A DNA stretch of 6,722 nucleotides from assembly GCA_018665505.1 (NCBI GenBank), contig JABJCS010000589.1, positions 1 to 6,722 on the forward strand, given 5' to 3'. This document shows, in pieces, positions 1 through 6,630 of this stretch. Position 1 is the first letter of the stretch; each line of letters opens with the position of its first letter. Below the pieces are notes generated by a model. That model saw only the letters and a list, made by a program, of their open reading frames with translations. It was not told the origin of the DNA and did no database searches. This stretch comes from Alphaproteobacteria bacterium. GTDB lineage: Bacteria; Pseudomonadota; Alphaproteobacteria; UBA8366. The position numbers were made by a program, and so were the translations under genes.

Positions 1-1
1 C

Positions 2-2188
2 GAGCAAGTACAGGTCGTTTGCGGCGCGCCGAATGCGCGTACCGGCATGATTGGCGTGTTCGCCCCTTCCGGCGCGCATGTCCCGGGCACAGGGATCGAC
101 CTCAAGCCGACCAAGATACGCGGCGTCGAATCGAACGGCATGTTGCTCTCCGAGCGTGAGATGGGCATCTCCGAAGACCACGACGGGATCGTCGACCTGC
201 CGGATGACACGCCCATCGGCCTCGAAGCCGCGGATGTGATGGGGCTGGACGATCCGGTCATCGAACTCGGCATTACGCCGGACCGAGCCGATTGTTTCGG
301 GGTGCGCGGCATCGCCCGCGATCTGGCGGCGGCCGGTATCGGCACATTGAAGCCACTCGAGGCGGAAGAGATACCGGGCGGTTTCGAGCCACCGATTAAA
401 TGGCAACGGGATTTTTCGGCGGACAACCAAGACGCCTGCCCGATGGTGGTCGGCCGGTACTTCCGGGGCGTGCAAAACGGCCCGAGCCCGAAATGGGTAC
501 AGGACCGTTTGAAGGCCATCGGCTTGCGCCCCATCTCCGCACTCGTCGACATCACAAATCTGGTCACGTTTGATCTGTGCCGCCCGCTCCACGTCTTCGA
601 TGCGGACAAGCTGTCCGGCGATCTCACCATGCGCTTCGCCCGCGACGGCGAGAAAATCCTCGCGCTCGACGGTAAGGAATACACGCTCGAAGACGGCATG
701 AGCGTCATTGCTGACGAGGGTGCCGTACATGCTATCGGCGGCATCATGGGCGGCGAAAATACGGGCTGCATCGAGACCACAACCAACGTCTTCCTCGAAG
801 TGGCGCTGTTTGATCCGATTCGCACCGCGACGACCGGCCGCAAGCTCAGCATCGAATCTGATGCGCGTTATCGTTTCGAGCGCGGTCTCGACCCCGAATC
901 CGCTTATTGGGGCGCCCATGTCGCGACCCGCCTAATCCTGGAGTTCTGCGGCGGCGAGGCCTCGGAACTGACCGTCGCCGGCGACATGCCGCAATGGGCA
1001 CGTCCCGTGTCCCTGCGCCCAGAGCGCTTGAAGACATTCGGCGGCGTCGACGTCGCAACCGACGATGCGGTCTCGATCCTCGAGCGCCTCGGTTTCAATC
1101 CGAACGTCGAGAGTGGCGTCATTCACGGCACGACGCCTTCATGGCGCGCCGATGTAGAAAGCGAATACTGCCTGGTCGAGGAAGTTCTGCGGGTCAAAGG
1201 CTTCGATGAAATTCCGGTGGTCCCGCTGGAGCGCACATCCTCGCTGCCGGCACCGGCCATTGGTGTGCCGCAACGCCGCGTGTCTTTCGCCAAGCGTACG
1301 CTGGCGCAACGCGGCATGATGGAAGCGGTCACCTGGTCATTCATGCCAGGAACCGATGTTGATCTGTTCGGCGGCGTCACCGACAACATGCGCCTCGCTA
1401 ATCCAATCAGCGCTGACCTGGACGTCATGCGTCCCTCTATCTTGCCGAACCTGCTGGCGGCGACGAAGCGTAATGCCGACCGAGGGTATCCCGATATCGG
1501 CTTGTTCGAAGTCGGCCCGGCTTATCGCGACGACACACCGACCGGACAAGATGCGGTAGCGGCCGGTATCCGCCACGGAAATTCTGGCCCCCGGCATTGG
1601 CAGGACACGCCGACACCAGCCGGTGTCTTCGACGCGAAGGCGGATGCCTATGCGGTTCTCGCTTCGATCGGCGCGCCCGTCGATAATTTACAGATCAGCG
1701 CCGATGCGCCTGCTTGGTATCATCCGGGCCGTTCCGGCACCCTGCGTCTCGGCAAGACCGTGCTCGCTTGGTTCGGTGAGATTCATCCAAAGATTCTCCG
1801 CCGTCTCGGGGATCGGGGACCAGCGGCCGGGTTCGAAATCTTCCTGGATCACGTGCCGCAACCGAAACAGCGTGGCGGCAAGGCCCGCCCGCCACTCAAG
1901 GCATCATCCTTCCAGCCGGTGCATCGTGACTTCGCGTTTGTAGTCGAGGCCACGGTCAGTGCCGACCAAATTCTGCGCGCCGCTCGCACGGTCGACCGAA
2001 ACTTGATCACCGACGCGGGCGTCTTCGACGTCTATGAAGGGGAATCTCTCGGCGCGGACAAAAAATCCGTTGCCATCTGGCTCACTCTGCAGCCGACCGA
2101 ACAGACTTTGACCGACGAAGAAATTGACACGGTCGCCGCCAAAGTCATTGCCAATGTCGAGAAGCAGACAGGCGGCACCCTTCGCTGA
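2..2188 (+). CDS. pheT: Phenylalanyl-tRNA synthetase beta subunit, 5'-partial
   Basis: PheT pairs with PheS in the cytoplasmic alpha2-beta2 enzyme that charges tRNA-Phe. The reading frame is open from base 2, before the first ATG at 47, and already encodes VVCGAPNARTG of the N-terminal tRNA-binding OB fold, so the gene starts outside the window. Compared from memory with E. coli PheT (795 residues), about 70-75 N-terminal residues are missing and 728 are visible. In order I see the rest of the OB fold (GVESNGMLLSERE, EDHDGIVDLP), the B3/B4 editing region (VDITNLVTFDLCRPLHVFDADKL, GGIMGGENTG, RYRFERGLDP), the B5 and degenerate synthetase core (SWRADVES..., LVEEVLRVKGFDEIP) and a C-terminal FDX-ACB tRNA-binding domain from about 1890 (FQPVHRDFAFVV, FDVYEG). 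The stop is TGA at 2186-2188. One oddity: at 1169-1171 a Cys replaces the Asp expected as a magnesium ligand. pheS is expected just upstream, out of view. Confidence 0.97.
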   Translation, partial: EQVQVVCGAPNARTGMIGVFAPSGAHVPGTGIDLKPTKIRGVESNGMLLSEREMGISEDHDGIVDLPDDTPIGLEAADVMGLDDPVIELGITPDRADCFGVRGIARDLAAAGIGTLKPLEAEEIPGGFEPPIKWQRDFSADNQDACPMVVGRYFRGVQNGPSPKWVQDRLKAIGLRPISALVDITNLVTFDLCRPLHVFDADKLSGDLTMRFARDGEKILALDGKEYTLEDGMSVIADEGAVHAIGGIMGGENTGCIETTTNVFLEVALFDPIRTATTGRKLSIESDARYRFERGLDPESAYWGAHVATRLILEFCGGEASELTVAGDMPQWARPVSLRPERLKTFGGVDVATDDAVSILERLGFNPNVESGVIHGTTPSWRADVESEYCLVEEVLRVKGFDEIPVVPLERTSSLPAPAIGVPQRRVSFAKRTLAQRGMMEAVTWSFMPGTDVDLFGGVTDNMRLANPISADLDVMRPSILPNLLAATKRNADRGYPDIGLFEVGPAYRDDTPTGQDAVAAGIRHGNSGPRHWQDTPTPAGVFDAKADAYAVLASIGAPVDNLQISADAPAWYHPGRSGTLRLGKTVLAWFGEIHPKILRRLGDRGPAAGFEIFLDHVPQPKQRGGKARPPLKASSFQPVHRDFAFVVEATVSADQILRAARTVDRNLITDAGVFDVYEGESLGADKKSVAIWLTLQPTEQTLTDEEIDTVAAKVIANVEKQTGGTLR

Positions 2189-2206
2189 CAACTGCACTCG
2201 CAGTTG
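2189..2206 (+). repeat. Small perfect hairpin just after the pheT stop
   Basis: CAACTGC and GCAGTTG form a perfect 7-bp stem with a 4-base ACTC loop, starting on the base after the pheT stop codon. No T-run follows, so it is not a textbook intrinsic terminator. It may protect the 3' end or help end transcription; that role is inference. Confidence 0.4.
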
Positions 2207-2247
2207 ACAGAGTTGACGTTAATCGGCATCTTTCGGCCCGACATCTC

Positions 2248-2270
2248 GTAGGCCCGTATTCACGGCCTAC
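2248..2270 (+). terminator. Possible terminator hairpin between pheT and the J-domain gene
   Basis: GTAGGCC (2248-2254) pairs perfectly with GGCCTAC (2264-2270). Bulging one C lengthens the stem to 9 bp with an ATTC loop. The sequence after it is AAAATATTG, not a U-tract, so termination efficiency is doubtful. It sits 32 bases before the next start codon, so it could equally be a 5'-leader structure of the J-domain gene. The structure is seen; its function is inferred. Confidence 0.35.
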
Positions 2271-2302
2271 AAAATATTGAGATAGCGGACGTACCTTCAC
2301 CG

Positions 2303-2950
2303 ATGGCTTCAAATACCGGCTCCAATCAGAAACGTTCCTACGCGGTCCCTTGTGCGTCCGCCTTCCGGGATGCGGTCTCCGCGCTGGCGGAAAGTCGCAA
2401 GGTTAACGTCGGTGATTTGGCACGCTCGGTCTTACTGCTGGTACCGCGTGACGTGGTCGCGAAATATCCCGACCCGGGCGAACCGACACCGGATGACCGG
2501 GAACAGGTGGTGCTCAAATCCGGGCCAAGCGCCAACAAACCGTGGCGGCGCAAACCGCGCCTTCAAGTCCGCCTTCCTGCCGGGTTCAAGATACCGGAGA
2601 TTCGCCGCGCGCTTGGCATGGCCTTGGCGATGGAGCAGGGCGGCGTCGCGCTGACCCTCGAGGAAGGCAAAAAGCCGAAACTGGGCGACCGTTTACGAAA
2701 AGCGGAAGGCGAGATCGACCGCCTCAAAGGCGCGGTCATGGCACTCGCCTTCGAACCGCTGACGAATGGTGTGCGAACCTCCGCCGAGGCACTCCATGTC
2801 TTGGGTTTCCCCCCCGAAACGCGCCCAGATCAAAAAGAGATCCGATCCCGGTATCGAATGCTGGCGACGGTACATCATCCAGATAGCGGCTTCGGCCATC
2901 ACGACCGCATGACGCAATTGAACGAAGCCCTCTCTGTTCTCAAAAAATAG
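2303..2950 (+). CDS. Small protein with C-terminal J domain (DnaJ-like), 215 aa
   Basis: The last ~55 residues read as a J domain: a helix I-like segment (ALHVLGF, ~163-169), a helix II-like segment (EIRSRYRMLATVHHPD) carrying the diagnostic HPD tripeptide at residues 192-194, then a helix III-like end (LNEALSVLKK). In known J proteins HPD stimulates Hsp70 (DnaK) ATPase, so a DnaK co-chaperone role is the natural inference. There is no Gly/Phe region, zinc finger or client-binding domain, so it is not DnaJ. The N-terminus (~20-55, FRDAVSALAESRKVNVGDLARSVL) resembles a short helix-turn-helix or ribbon-helix-helix, but this is weak. Residues ~76-100 are basic and Pro-rich (KPWRRKPRLQVRLP), and ~127-148 looks like a short amphipathic or coiled-coil helix. 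I chose the ATG at 2303; its Shine-Dalgarno is poor. The gene lies 114 bases after pheT on the same strand. Client and function are unknown. Confidence 0.85.
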   Translation: MASNTGSNQKRSYAVPCASAFRDAVSALAESRKVNVGDLARSVLLLVPRDVVAKYPDPGEPTPDDREQVVLKSGPSANKPWRRKPRLQVRLPAGFKIPEIRRALGMALAMEQGGVALTLEEGKKPKLGDRLRKAEGEIDRLKGAVMALAFEPLTNGVRTSAEALHVLGFPPETRPDQKEIRSRYRMLATVHHPDSGFGHHDRMTQLNEALSVLKK

Positions 2951-3052
2951 CCCTCTCCGGCGGTATTTTACGACTTGATCGATGCCGGTTCCGGGCAAAG
3001 TTCCTAGCAGATCAATCAAAGGGCGCCGCAGTTGTCCCGGCAGTCCCTAACC

Positions 3053-3057
3053 AGGAG
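3053..3057 (+). promoter_or_regulatory. Shine-Dalgarno of the SDR gene
   Basis: AGGAG lies seven bases before the ATG at 3065, an ideal spacing. It fixes the start at 3065 rather than the in-frame TTG at 3032, which would add 11 residues (MSRQSL...) upstream of the usual SDR N-terminus. Confidence 0.8.
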
Positions 3058-3064
3058 AAATAAC

Positions 3065-3847
3065 ATGGAAGTTCGTTTGGACGGTCGTACCGCCCTGATC
3101 ACCGGCGGCAGTCTCGGCCTCGGCAAAGCCATGGCGATGATGTTCGCCGAATCCGGCGCAAAAGTTGCTATCGTCGCCCGCCGTCAGGACGTGCTGGACG
3201 AGACCAAAAAGGAAATCGAGGACGCGACCGGCGGCACGGTCGGCGCTTATTCCTGCAATGTGCTGGAGAAATCGGAAATCGAAGCCGCTCACGCAGCCGC
3301 TGTCGCCGACCTCGGCCCCATTGATATCTTGGTCAACAATGTCGGCACCTCGAAACGCTCTCCCTTCATGGATTTGAGCGATGAGGATTGGGAACATGAC
3401 ATCACGCTGAAATTATTCTCCAACATCCGCTTCAGCCGCCTCTGCATTCCGCACATGAAGGCGCAGAAATGGGGCCGGATCATCAACTCGCTCAACACCG
3501 GGGCCAAGGCAACACCGGCGGAAGGCGGCCCGACCGCGATCAGCCGCGCCGCCGGGATGTCGTTGACCAAGGCAATGGCATGCGAATACGCACCCGACAA
3601 TATCCTCGTCAACGGTTTGATGGTCGGCCGCATCGAGAGCGACCAATGGGTGCAACGCCACAAGAATGCAGGCGACAATAAGGGCTTTGATGAATGGCTT
3701 GCCGATTTCGGCAAGGGTTTACCCATGGGCCGGGTCGGCAAGGCGGAAGAGTACGCCGCGATTGCCTGCCTTTTGGCGTCTGATCACGGCGGCTACATCA
3801 CCGGCACCGCCATTAATGTCGACGGCGGCCTTTGCCCGGTTGTTTAG
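3065..3847 (+). CDS. SDR-family oxidoreductase homologue lacking the classical catalytic tetrad
   Basis: The protein has 260 residues, normal for a classical SDR, with a Rossmann fold start LDGRTALITGGSLGLG: the nucleotide-binding TGxxxGxG is residues 13-20, followed by the NNVG variant of NNAG at 91-94. The C-terminus (ITGTAINVDGG, ~245-255) is typical of FabG-like SDRs. The Asn-Ser-Tyr-Lys tetrad is not there. Aligning on SRAAGMSLTKA, the YxxxK motif is replaced by TAISR (157-161), the helix-4 Asn by Lys116, and the Ser position falls on the N144/T145 region, with S142 nearby. I recall that a widespread FabG-like subgroup shares this LK...NTGAKxxP...SRAAGM pattern, so this looks like a subfamily trait, not decay; the reading frame is intact. 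It may bind NAD(P) and use different catalytic chemistry, or be non-catalytic. Substrate unknown. The gene appears monocistronic and ends facing the transporter gene. Confidence 0.9.
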   Translation: MEVRLDGRTALITGGSLGLGKAMAMMFAESGAKVAIVARRQDVLDETKKEIEDATGGTVGAYSCNVLEKSEIEAAHAAAVADLGPIDILVNNVGTSKRSPFMDLSDEDWEHDITLKLFSNIRFSRLCIPHMKAQKWGRIINSLNTGAKATPAEGGPTAISRAAGMSLTKAMACEYAPDNILVNGLMVGRIESDQWVQRHKNAGDNKGFDEWLADFGKGLPMGRVGKAEEYAAIACLLASDHGGYITGTAINVDGGLCPVV

Positions 3848-3853
3848 GCCATA

Positions 3854-3891
3854 TTAAATGGGGGCGTCCTACTACCGGTCGCCCCCTTTAA
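3854..3891. terminator. Terminator-like hairpin between convergent SDR and MFS genes
   Basis: GGGGGCG (3860-3866) and CGCCCCC (3880-3886) form a perfect 7-bp GC stem with a 13-base loop. With one bulged T the stem extends through flanking TTAAA and TTTAA. It starts 7 bases after the SDR stop and runs over the last codons and stop of the minus-strand MFS gene. In the plus direction it is followed by TTTAAAT, in the minus direction by ATTTAATAT, so both tails are AT-rich but lack a long T-run. The position suits a shared bidirectional terminator. Confidence 0.6.
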
Positions 3892-5077
3892 ATCCGAAAC
3901 CGACGACGAAAACGCCGACAGCAACCACCGCGCCGGTCAACAACCATCCGCCACCGTAACTCCCGGTCGCATCGACAATCGCGCCAAAGGCAGGTGGGCC
4001 AATAATCCCACCAAGATGGGTGCAGATGCCGTTATATCCGACGGCAGAGCCGGTGAGACGCGGCGCCACAGCTTCGACCGACATGGTTTGCATGAGCCCC
4101 GCATAACTCGCGACCGTAATGCCGAGGCCGGAGACGATCAATAGAATCGCGAAAACCGGCCAATCTTCCGACATCAGCGGCATCATCGCCAACAACATTG
4201 CCGAAACAATGCCGATCCCAACGACGAGGCCCTTTCGCCTACCGCCCATCAACATATCGCTGACGACACCCCATCCGAAACGGGCGGCGGCGCTCGCAGC
4301 CTGCGCCACACCTAGACAGAGACTGGCGAATTCCTGACTGGCCATCGCCGCATCACGGATGAACAAAGTGAGGAAGGCGAAGAAATTTCCTTGCCCAAAA
4401 TTGTAGAGCAGATTCGAGAGCACGAAGCGCCCGTAATTCATATCGCCGAACAATTCACGTAATCCCGCGAAAGGACTGGTTCGGACTTCAGGCTGTTCTT
4501 TTTGTGGTTCGGTCAATGTCATACAAGCAATGCCGAAAATCAGCGTTATTATAACGACACCCCCCAAGATCACGCGCCAGTCGATGGTGGCCGCGAGTGC
4601 GCCAAAGCCGGCTGCAATCACACCACCGAGGGGCACGCCCGTCTGTTTCGCGCCCATCGCTGTCGCGCGGCGGTGCTGCGGAAACCAGTCGTACACACCC
4701 TTCGCCGTCGAGGGATTCGTGAAGGAATAACCACTGCCCATCAACAACATGCCGAACAAAATGAAAGTTAAATTGGGTGCGGTCGCAACCACTATCGTGC
4801 CTAGCGCAATCCCAATCATGGCGCCAATGAGACTACGCCCCACCCCAATGCGGTCGACAAACGCCCCCGCCGGTAGAGACCAAATCGCCTGGCCGCAATA
4901 ATAGGCTGTCATAACAAGGCCGACTTCGGTCGCGCTGAGATCAAGCTCCCGCTGGATCACCGGTGCCATAGCCAGAACAGACACAACATTTATCGTGCCC
5001 ACCACATGCGCGCCCATCAGCATAACGATCCGCAAGCGCCATGGGCCCTCCAACTGATTCTCGTCGGAAAGCGTCAT
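3872..5077 (-). CDS. Major facilitator superfamily (MFS) transporter
   Basis: This is a 401-residue, strongly hydrophobic inner-membrane protein with about 12 predicted membrane helices (by eye near 17-38, 52-72, 80-99, 104-121, 143-163, 168-188, 217-240, 250-270, 283-301, 307-325, 345-365, 378-396). MFS motif A is visible in loop 2-3 (GAFVDRIGVGR, ~71-81) and a relaxed copy in loop 8-9 (GWGVVSDMLMGGRRKG, ~268-283). A charged cytoplasmic loop (~189-215) separates the halves. The segment AKGVYDWFPQHRRATAMG (~125-142) resembles organic-anion MFS carriers, but no substrate can be assigned. It starts 18 bases after the hydroxy-acid oxidase stop with no clear Shine-Dalgarno (the spacer reads GAAAACGCGCCGCACGTC), so translation probably couples to the upstream gene. 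The likely job is moving the hydroxy acid, or its keto product, handled by that enzyme; this rests on context only. Start chosen: ATG at 5075-5077. Confidence 0.92.
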   Translation of the reverse strand: MTLSDENQLEGPWRLRIVMLMGAHVVGTINVVSVLAMAPVIQRELDLSATEVGLVMTAYYCGQAIWSLPAGAFVDRIGVGRSLIGAMIGIALGTIVVATAPNLTFILFGMLLMGSGYSFTNPSTAKGVYDWFPQHRRATAMGAKQTGVPLGGVIAAGFGALAATIDWRVILGGVVIITLIFGIACMTLTEPQKEQPEVRTSPFAGLRELFGDMNYGRFVLSNLLYNFGQGNFFAFLTLFIRDAAMASQEFASLCLGVAQAASAAARFGWGVVSDMLMGGRRKGLVVGIGIVSAMLLAMMPLMSEDWPVFAILLIVSGLGITVASYAGLMQTMSVEAVAPRLTGSAVGYNGICTHLGGIIGPPAFGAIVDATGSYGGGWLLTGAVVAVGVFVVGFGFKGGDR

Positions 5078-5095
5078 GACGTGCGGCGCGTTTTC

Positions 5096-6190
5096 TTAGT
5101 AAGGATTGGCGTCGATATCGAGGAGCGGGAATCCACTTAGCGCGTGCGGGTCGGACAATGCCGGAGCCGGAGCCAGGTAGCTGCGGTCGACTTCCGCCAG
5201 GCTGTTGACGCCCAAGAGGCCCAACACCTTGCTGACTTCGTCCTCCAATATCTCCAGCATTCGCACGACACCGGCGGGCCCGGCGGCAGCGAGTCCGAAG
5301 CCCTGCATCCGGCCCATCCCGACCGCATCAGCGCCAAGAGCTATGGCTTTCACCACATCGGTACCGCGGCAGATACTGCCATCGACCACGACGAGCGATT
5401 TTTTATCGATGGCGTCAACGATCTCCGGCAGGACGGCGCAAGAACCGAGGCCATGATCCAGTTGACGGCCGCCGTGGTTCGAGACGTAGACGCCCTCGAC
5501 TCCGAGCTCGACGCATTTCACCGCGTCTTGCGGCGTGGCGATGCCTTTGATGAAAAGCGGAATGTCGTGCTTTGACTTGAAGCGCTCCAAACATTTCCAG
5601 TCGAACGTCGCTTGGTAGTTCCAATTGGCGCTGTTCCGCCGCGCCCAGGACTTCTCGAACCGTTTGGCGATATCGCGCTCCCGGCGGCTGTAATGCGCGG
5701 TGTCGACGGTGATCGCGAAAGCGTCATAGCCCGCATCGATAGCGCGCTGCGCCATCTCGTCGACGAAGTCATCGCCGCCCCGGACATAGAGTTGGAAGAT
5801 TTTCATGTTGTCGGCGCATTTGGCGACTTCCTCGAGGCCCGGTCCCGAGACGGAACTGAGCATGTGGCAGACGCCGAATTCCGCCGCCGCTTGGCTGGAG
5901 CTGACGCCACCGCCCGGATGAAAGGATTCGAGCGAGCCAATCGGCGCCAGGATAATGGGAAGGCGCAGCTTGCGGCCCAATAACTCGGTTGAACAATCAA
6001 CCTTGGAAACATCATTCAGAACCCGTGGCCGAAAGCCCCAGCAATCCAGCGCATGCCGGTTCCGCTTCAGGGTCATCTCGGTCTCGGTCCCGCCCACGAG
6101 GTAATCCCATAGATGCCGGGACAGGTTCAGTTTCGCGCGCTGGACAATTTCGTGGAGCGTTTCAAAGTCCACATTTGGTTCGTTCGACAT
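5096..6190 (-). CDS. FMN-dependent alpha-hydroxy-acid oxidase/dehydrogenase (glycolate oxidase / LldD family)
   Basis: Enzymes of this family use FMN to oxidise (S)-2-hydroxy acids such as lactate, glycolate or mandelate to 2-oxo acids. At 364 residues it has the length of soluble glycolate oxidase and no extra membrane-anchoring loop. Visible family residues include Tyr30 (WDYLVGG), the LAPIG strand (~81-85), FQLYV with Tyr135, AITVDT with Thr161, SRRERD (168-173), Lys215 (FIKGIATPQDA), the catalytic His239 and substrate-carboxylate-binding Arg242 in SNHGGRQLDHG, and GADAVGMGR (286-294). The FMN-phosphate loop is altered: DGSICRG at 270-276 where DGGxRRG is usual, so a phosphate-contacting Arg becomes Cys274. 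The frame is intact and the other active-site residues are present, so activity is likely. A usable GAGAAG Shine-Dalgarno lies 8 bases upstream of the ATG. It is the first gene of a probable two-gene operon with the MFS transporter. The exact substrate, and oxidase versus dehydrogenase, cannot be decided. Confidence 0.92.
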   Translation of the reverse strand: MSNEPNVDFETLHEIVQRAKLNLSRHLWDYLVGGTETEMTLKRNRHALDCWGFRPRVLNDVSKVDCSTELLGRKLRLPIILAPIGSLESFHPGGGVSSSQAAAEFGVCHMLSSVSGPGLEEVAKCADNMKIFQLYVRGGDDFVDEMAQRAIDAGYDAFAITVDTAHYSRRERDIAKRFEKSWARRNSANWNYQATFDWKCLERFKSKHDIPLFIKGIATPQDAVKCVELGVEGVYVSNHGGRQLDHGLGSCAVLPEIVDAIDKKSLVVVDGSICRGTDVVKAIALGADAVGMGRMQGFGLAAAGPAGVVRMLEILEDEVSKVLGLLGVNSLAEVDRSYLAPAPALSDPHALSGFPLLDIDANPY

Positions 6191-6198
6191 GTTCGGAT

Positions 6199-6204
6199 CT
6201 TCTC
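6199..6204 (-). promoter_or_regulatory. Shine-Dalgarno of the hydroxy-acid oxidase gene
   Basis: On the minus strand GAGAAG precedes the ATG at 6190 by eight bases, which supports that start. I found no convincing -35/-10 pair in the 121 bases between this gene and the ORF to its right. Confidence 0.6.
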
Positions 6205-6311
6205 GTCAGGTAAGGGGCAAAGCTCCATTACACATAGATCGCCCACAAGCCGGGACCATTGGCTAAACAGATAGTCCTTCACTTCAGATTAAGACGTTGG
6301 AGGCAAATAGA

Positions 6312-6563
6312 TCAGACGTCCATCCGGCGTCCGGCAAGAACATAGAGCGCCATCGAGGGCGGGGCATCGGGCTCATCGACGAGCTCGAGCTGAGAGAACG
6401 ACGGAAAACGATCGGCGCAGAAGTGATTGTAATCCGCCACTTCCTGCGATGTCGGAATGTCGTAACCTTCCATCAGTTGCTTTCCCTTCTGCATCGTCTT
6501 CTCTATCACCGTCAATTCGCAATGGATCGGAATTCCCCTCCGAAACTTGCCGTGGTGACACAC
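6312..6563 (-). CDS. Small hypothetical protein, possibly the C-terminal remnant of an IS-disrupted gene
   Basis: I do not recognise this 83-residue ORF. It is soluble-looking, with Cys and His near the start (VCHHGKF, IPIHCE) and an acidic middle (QLELVDEPDAPPSMALYVLAG). Coding is supported by codon pattern: 57 of 83 third positions are G or C, higher than first and second positions by eye, as expected for a GC-rich host in this frame. The start is uncertain. GTG at 6563 has GGAG only three bases away; ATG at 6473 has AGGGA at a better nine-base spacing and would leave 53 residues. The frame has no stop upstream of the GTG until 6657-6659, so it is open across all host DNA up to the IS edge at 6610/6611. 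It may therefore be the 3' part of a longer gene whose beginning lies beyond the IS. The overlapping plus-strand ORF looks like a shadow. Confidence 0.4.
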   Translation of the reverse strand: MCHHGKFRRGIPIHCELTVIEKTMQKGKQLMEGYDIPTSQEVADYNHFCADRFPSFSQLELVDEPDAPPSMALYVLAGRRMDV

Positions 6564-6610
6564 TATCTCCGATTTGGTTAACGACCGGTTAATCGAATCG
6601 TAAAAAAATT

Positions 6611-6630
6611 GGGGCTGTCCCAGATAACTA
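6611..6630. repeat. Putative terminal inverted repeat of the IS
   Basis: GGGGCTGTCCCAGATAACTA marks the IS tip. The transposase stop codon (TAG, plus-strand CTA at 6628-6630) falls inside it, the kind of compact end seen in IS1595-like elements. The partner repeat is out of view, so the repeat is assigned from its position and resemblance, not from a pairing I could check. Confidence 0.6.

Noticed and set aside
2975..3015. TTGATC / GATCAA inverted repeat upstream of the SDR gene, considered as an operator or promoter
   Set aside because: The arms are only 6 bp and 29 bases apart, and no -10 element follows at a proper distance. This is within chance expectation.
3032..3064. TTG-initiated N-terminal extension of the SDR protein
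   Set aside because: The AGGAG at 3053-3057 is placed for the ATG at 3065, and SDR proteins normally begin just before the LDGRTALITGG strand.
3289..3741. 150-codon minus-strand ORF across the SDR gene
   Set aside because: It lies wholly inside the well-supported SDR gene; its protein has no recognisable motif and the sequence follows the SDR codon pattern. It is a GC-rich shadow.
3065..3847. SDR as a pseudogene because of the missing tetrad
   Set aside because: The frame is intact at full family length with conserved motifs and a strong Shine-Dalgarno, and the same replacement pattern is recalled in a subgroup of FabG-like proteins.
5144..5983. Plus-strand ORFs of 143 and 123 codons (5144-5575, 5612-5983)
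   Set aside because: Both are antisense to the hydroxy-acid oxidase gene, whose frame carries every family motif. Long antisense ORFs are common in GC-rich coding DNA.
6297..6581. 94-codon plus-strand ORF overlapping the short hypothetical gene
   Set aside because: It starts with TTG, lacks a Shine-Dalgarno and has an Arg/Leu/His-rich shadow composition. The opposite frame shows the better codon-position GC pattern.
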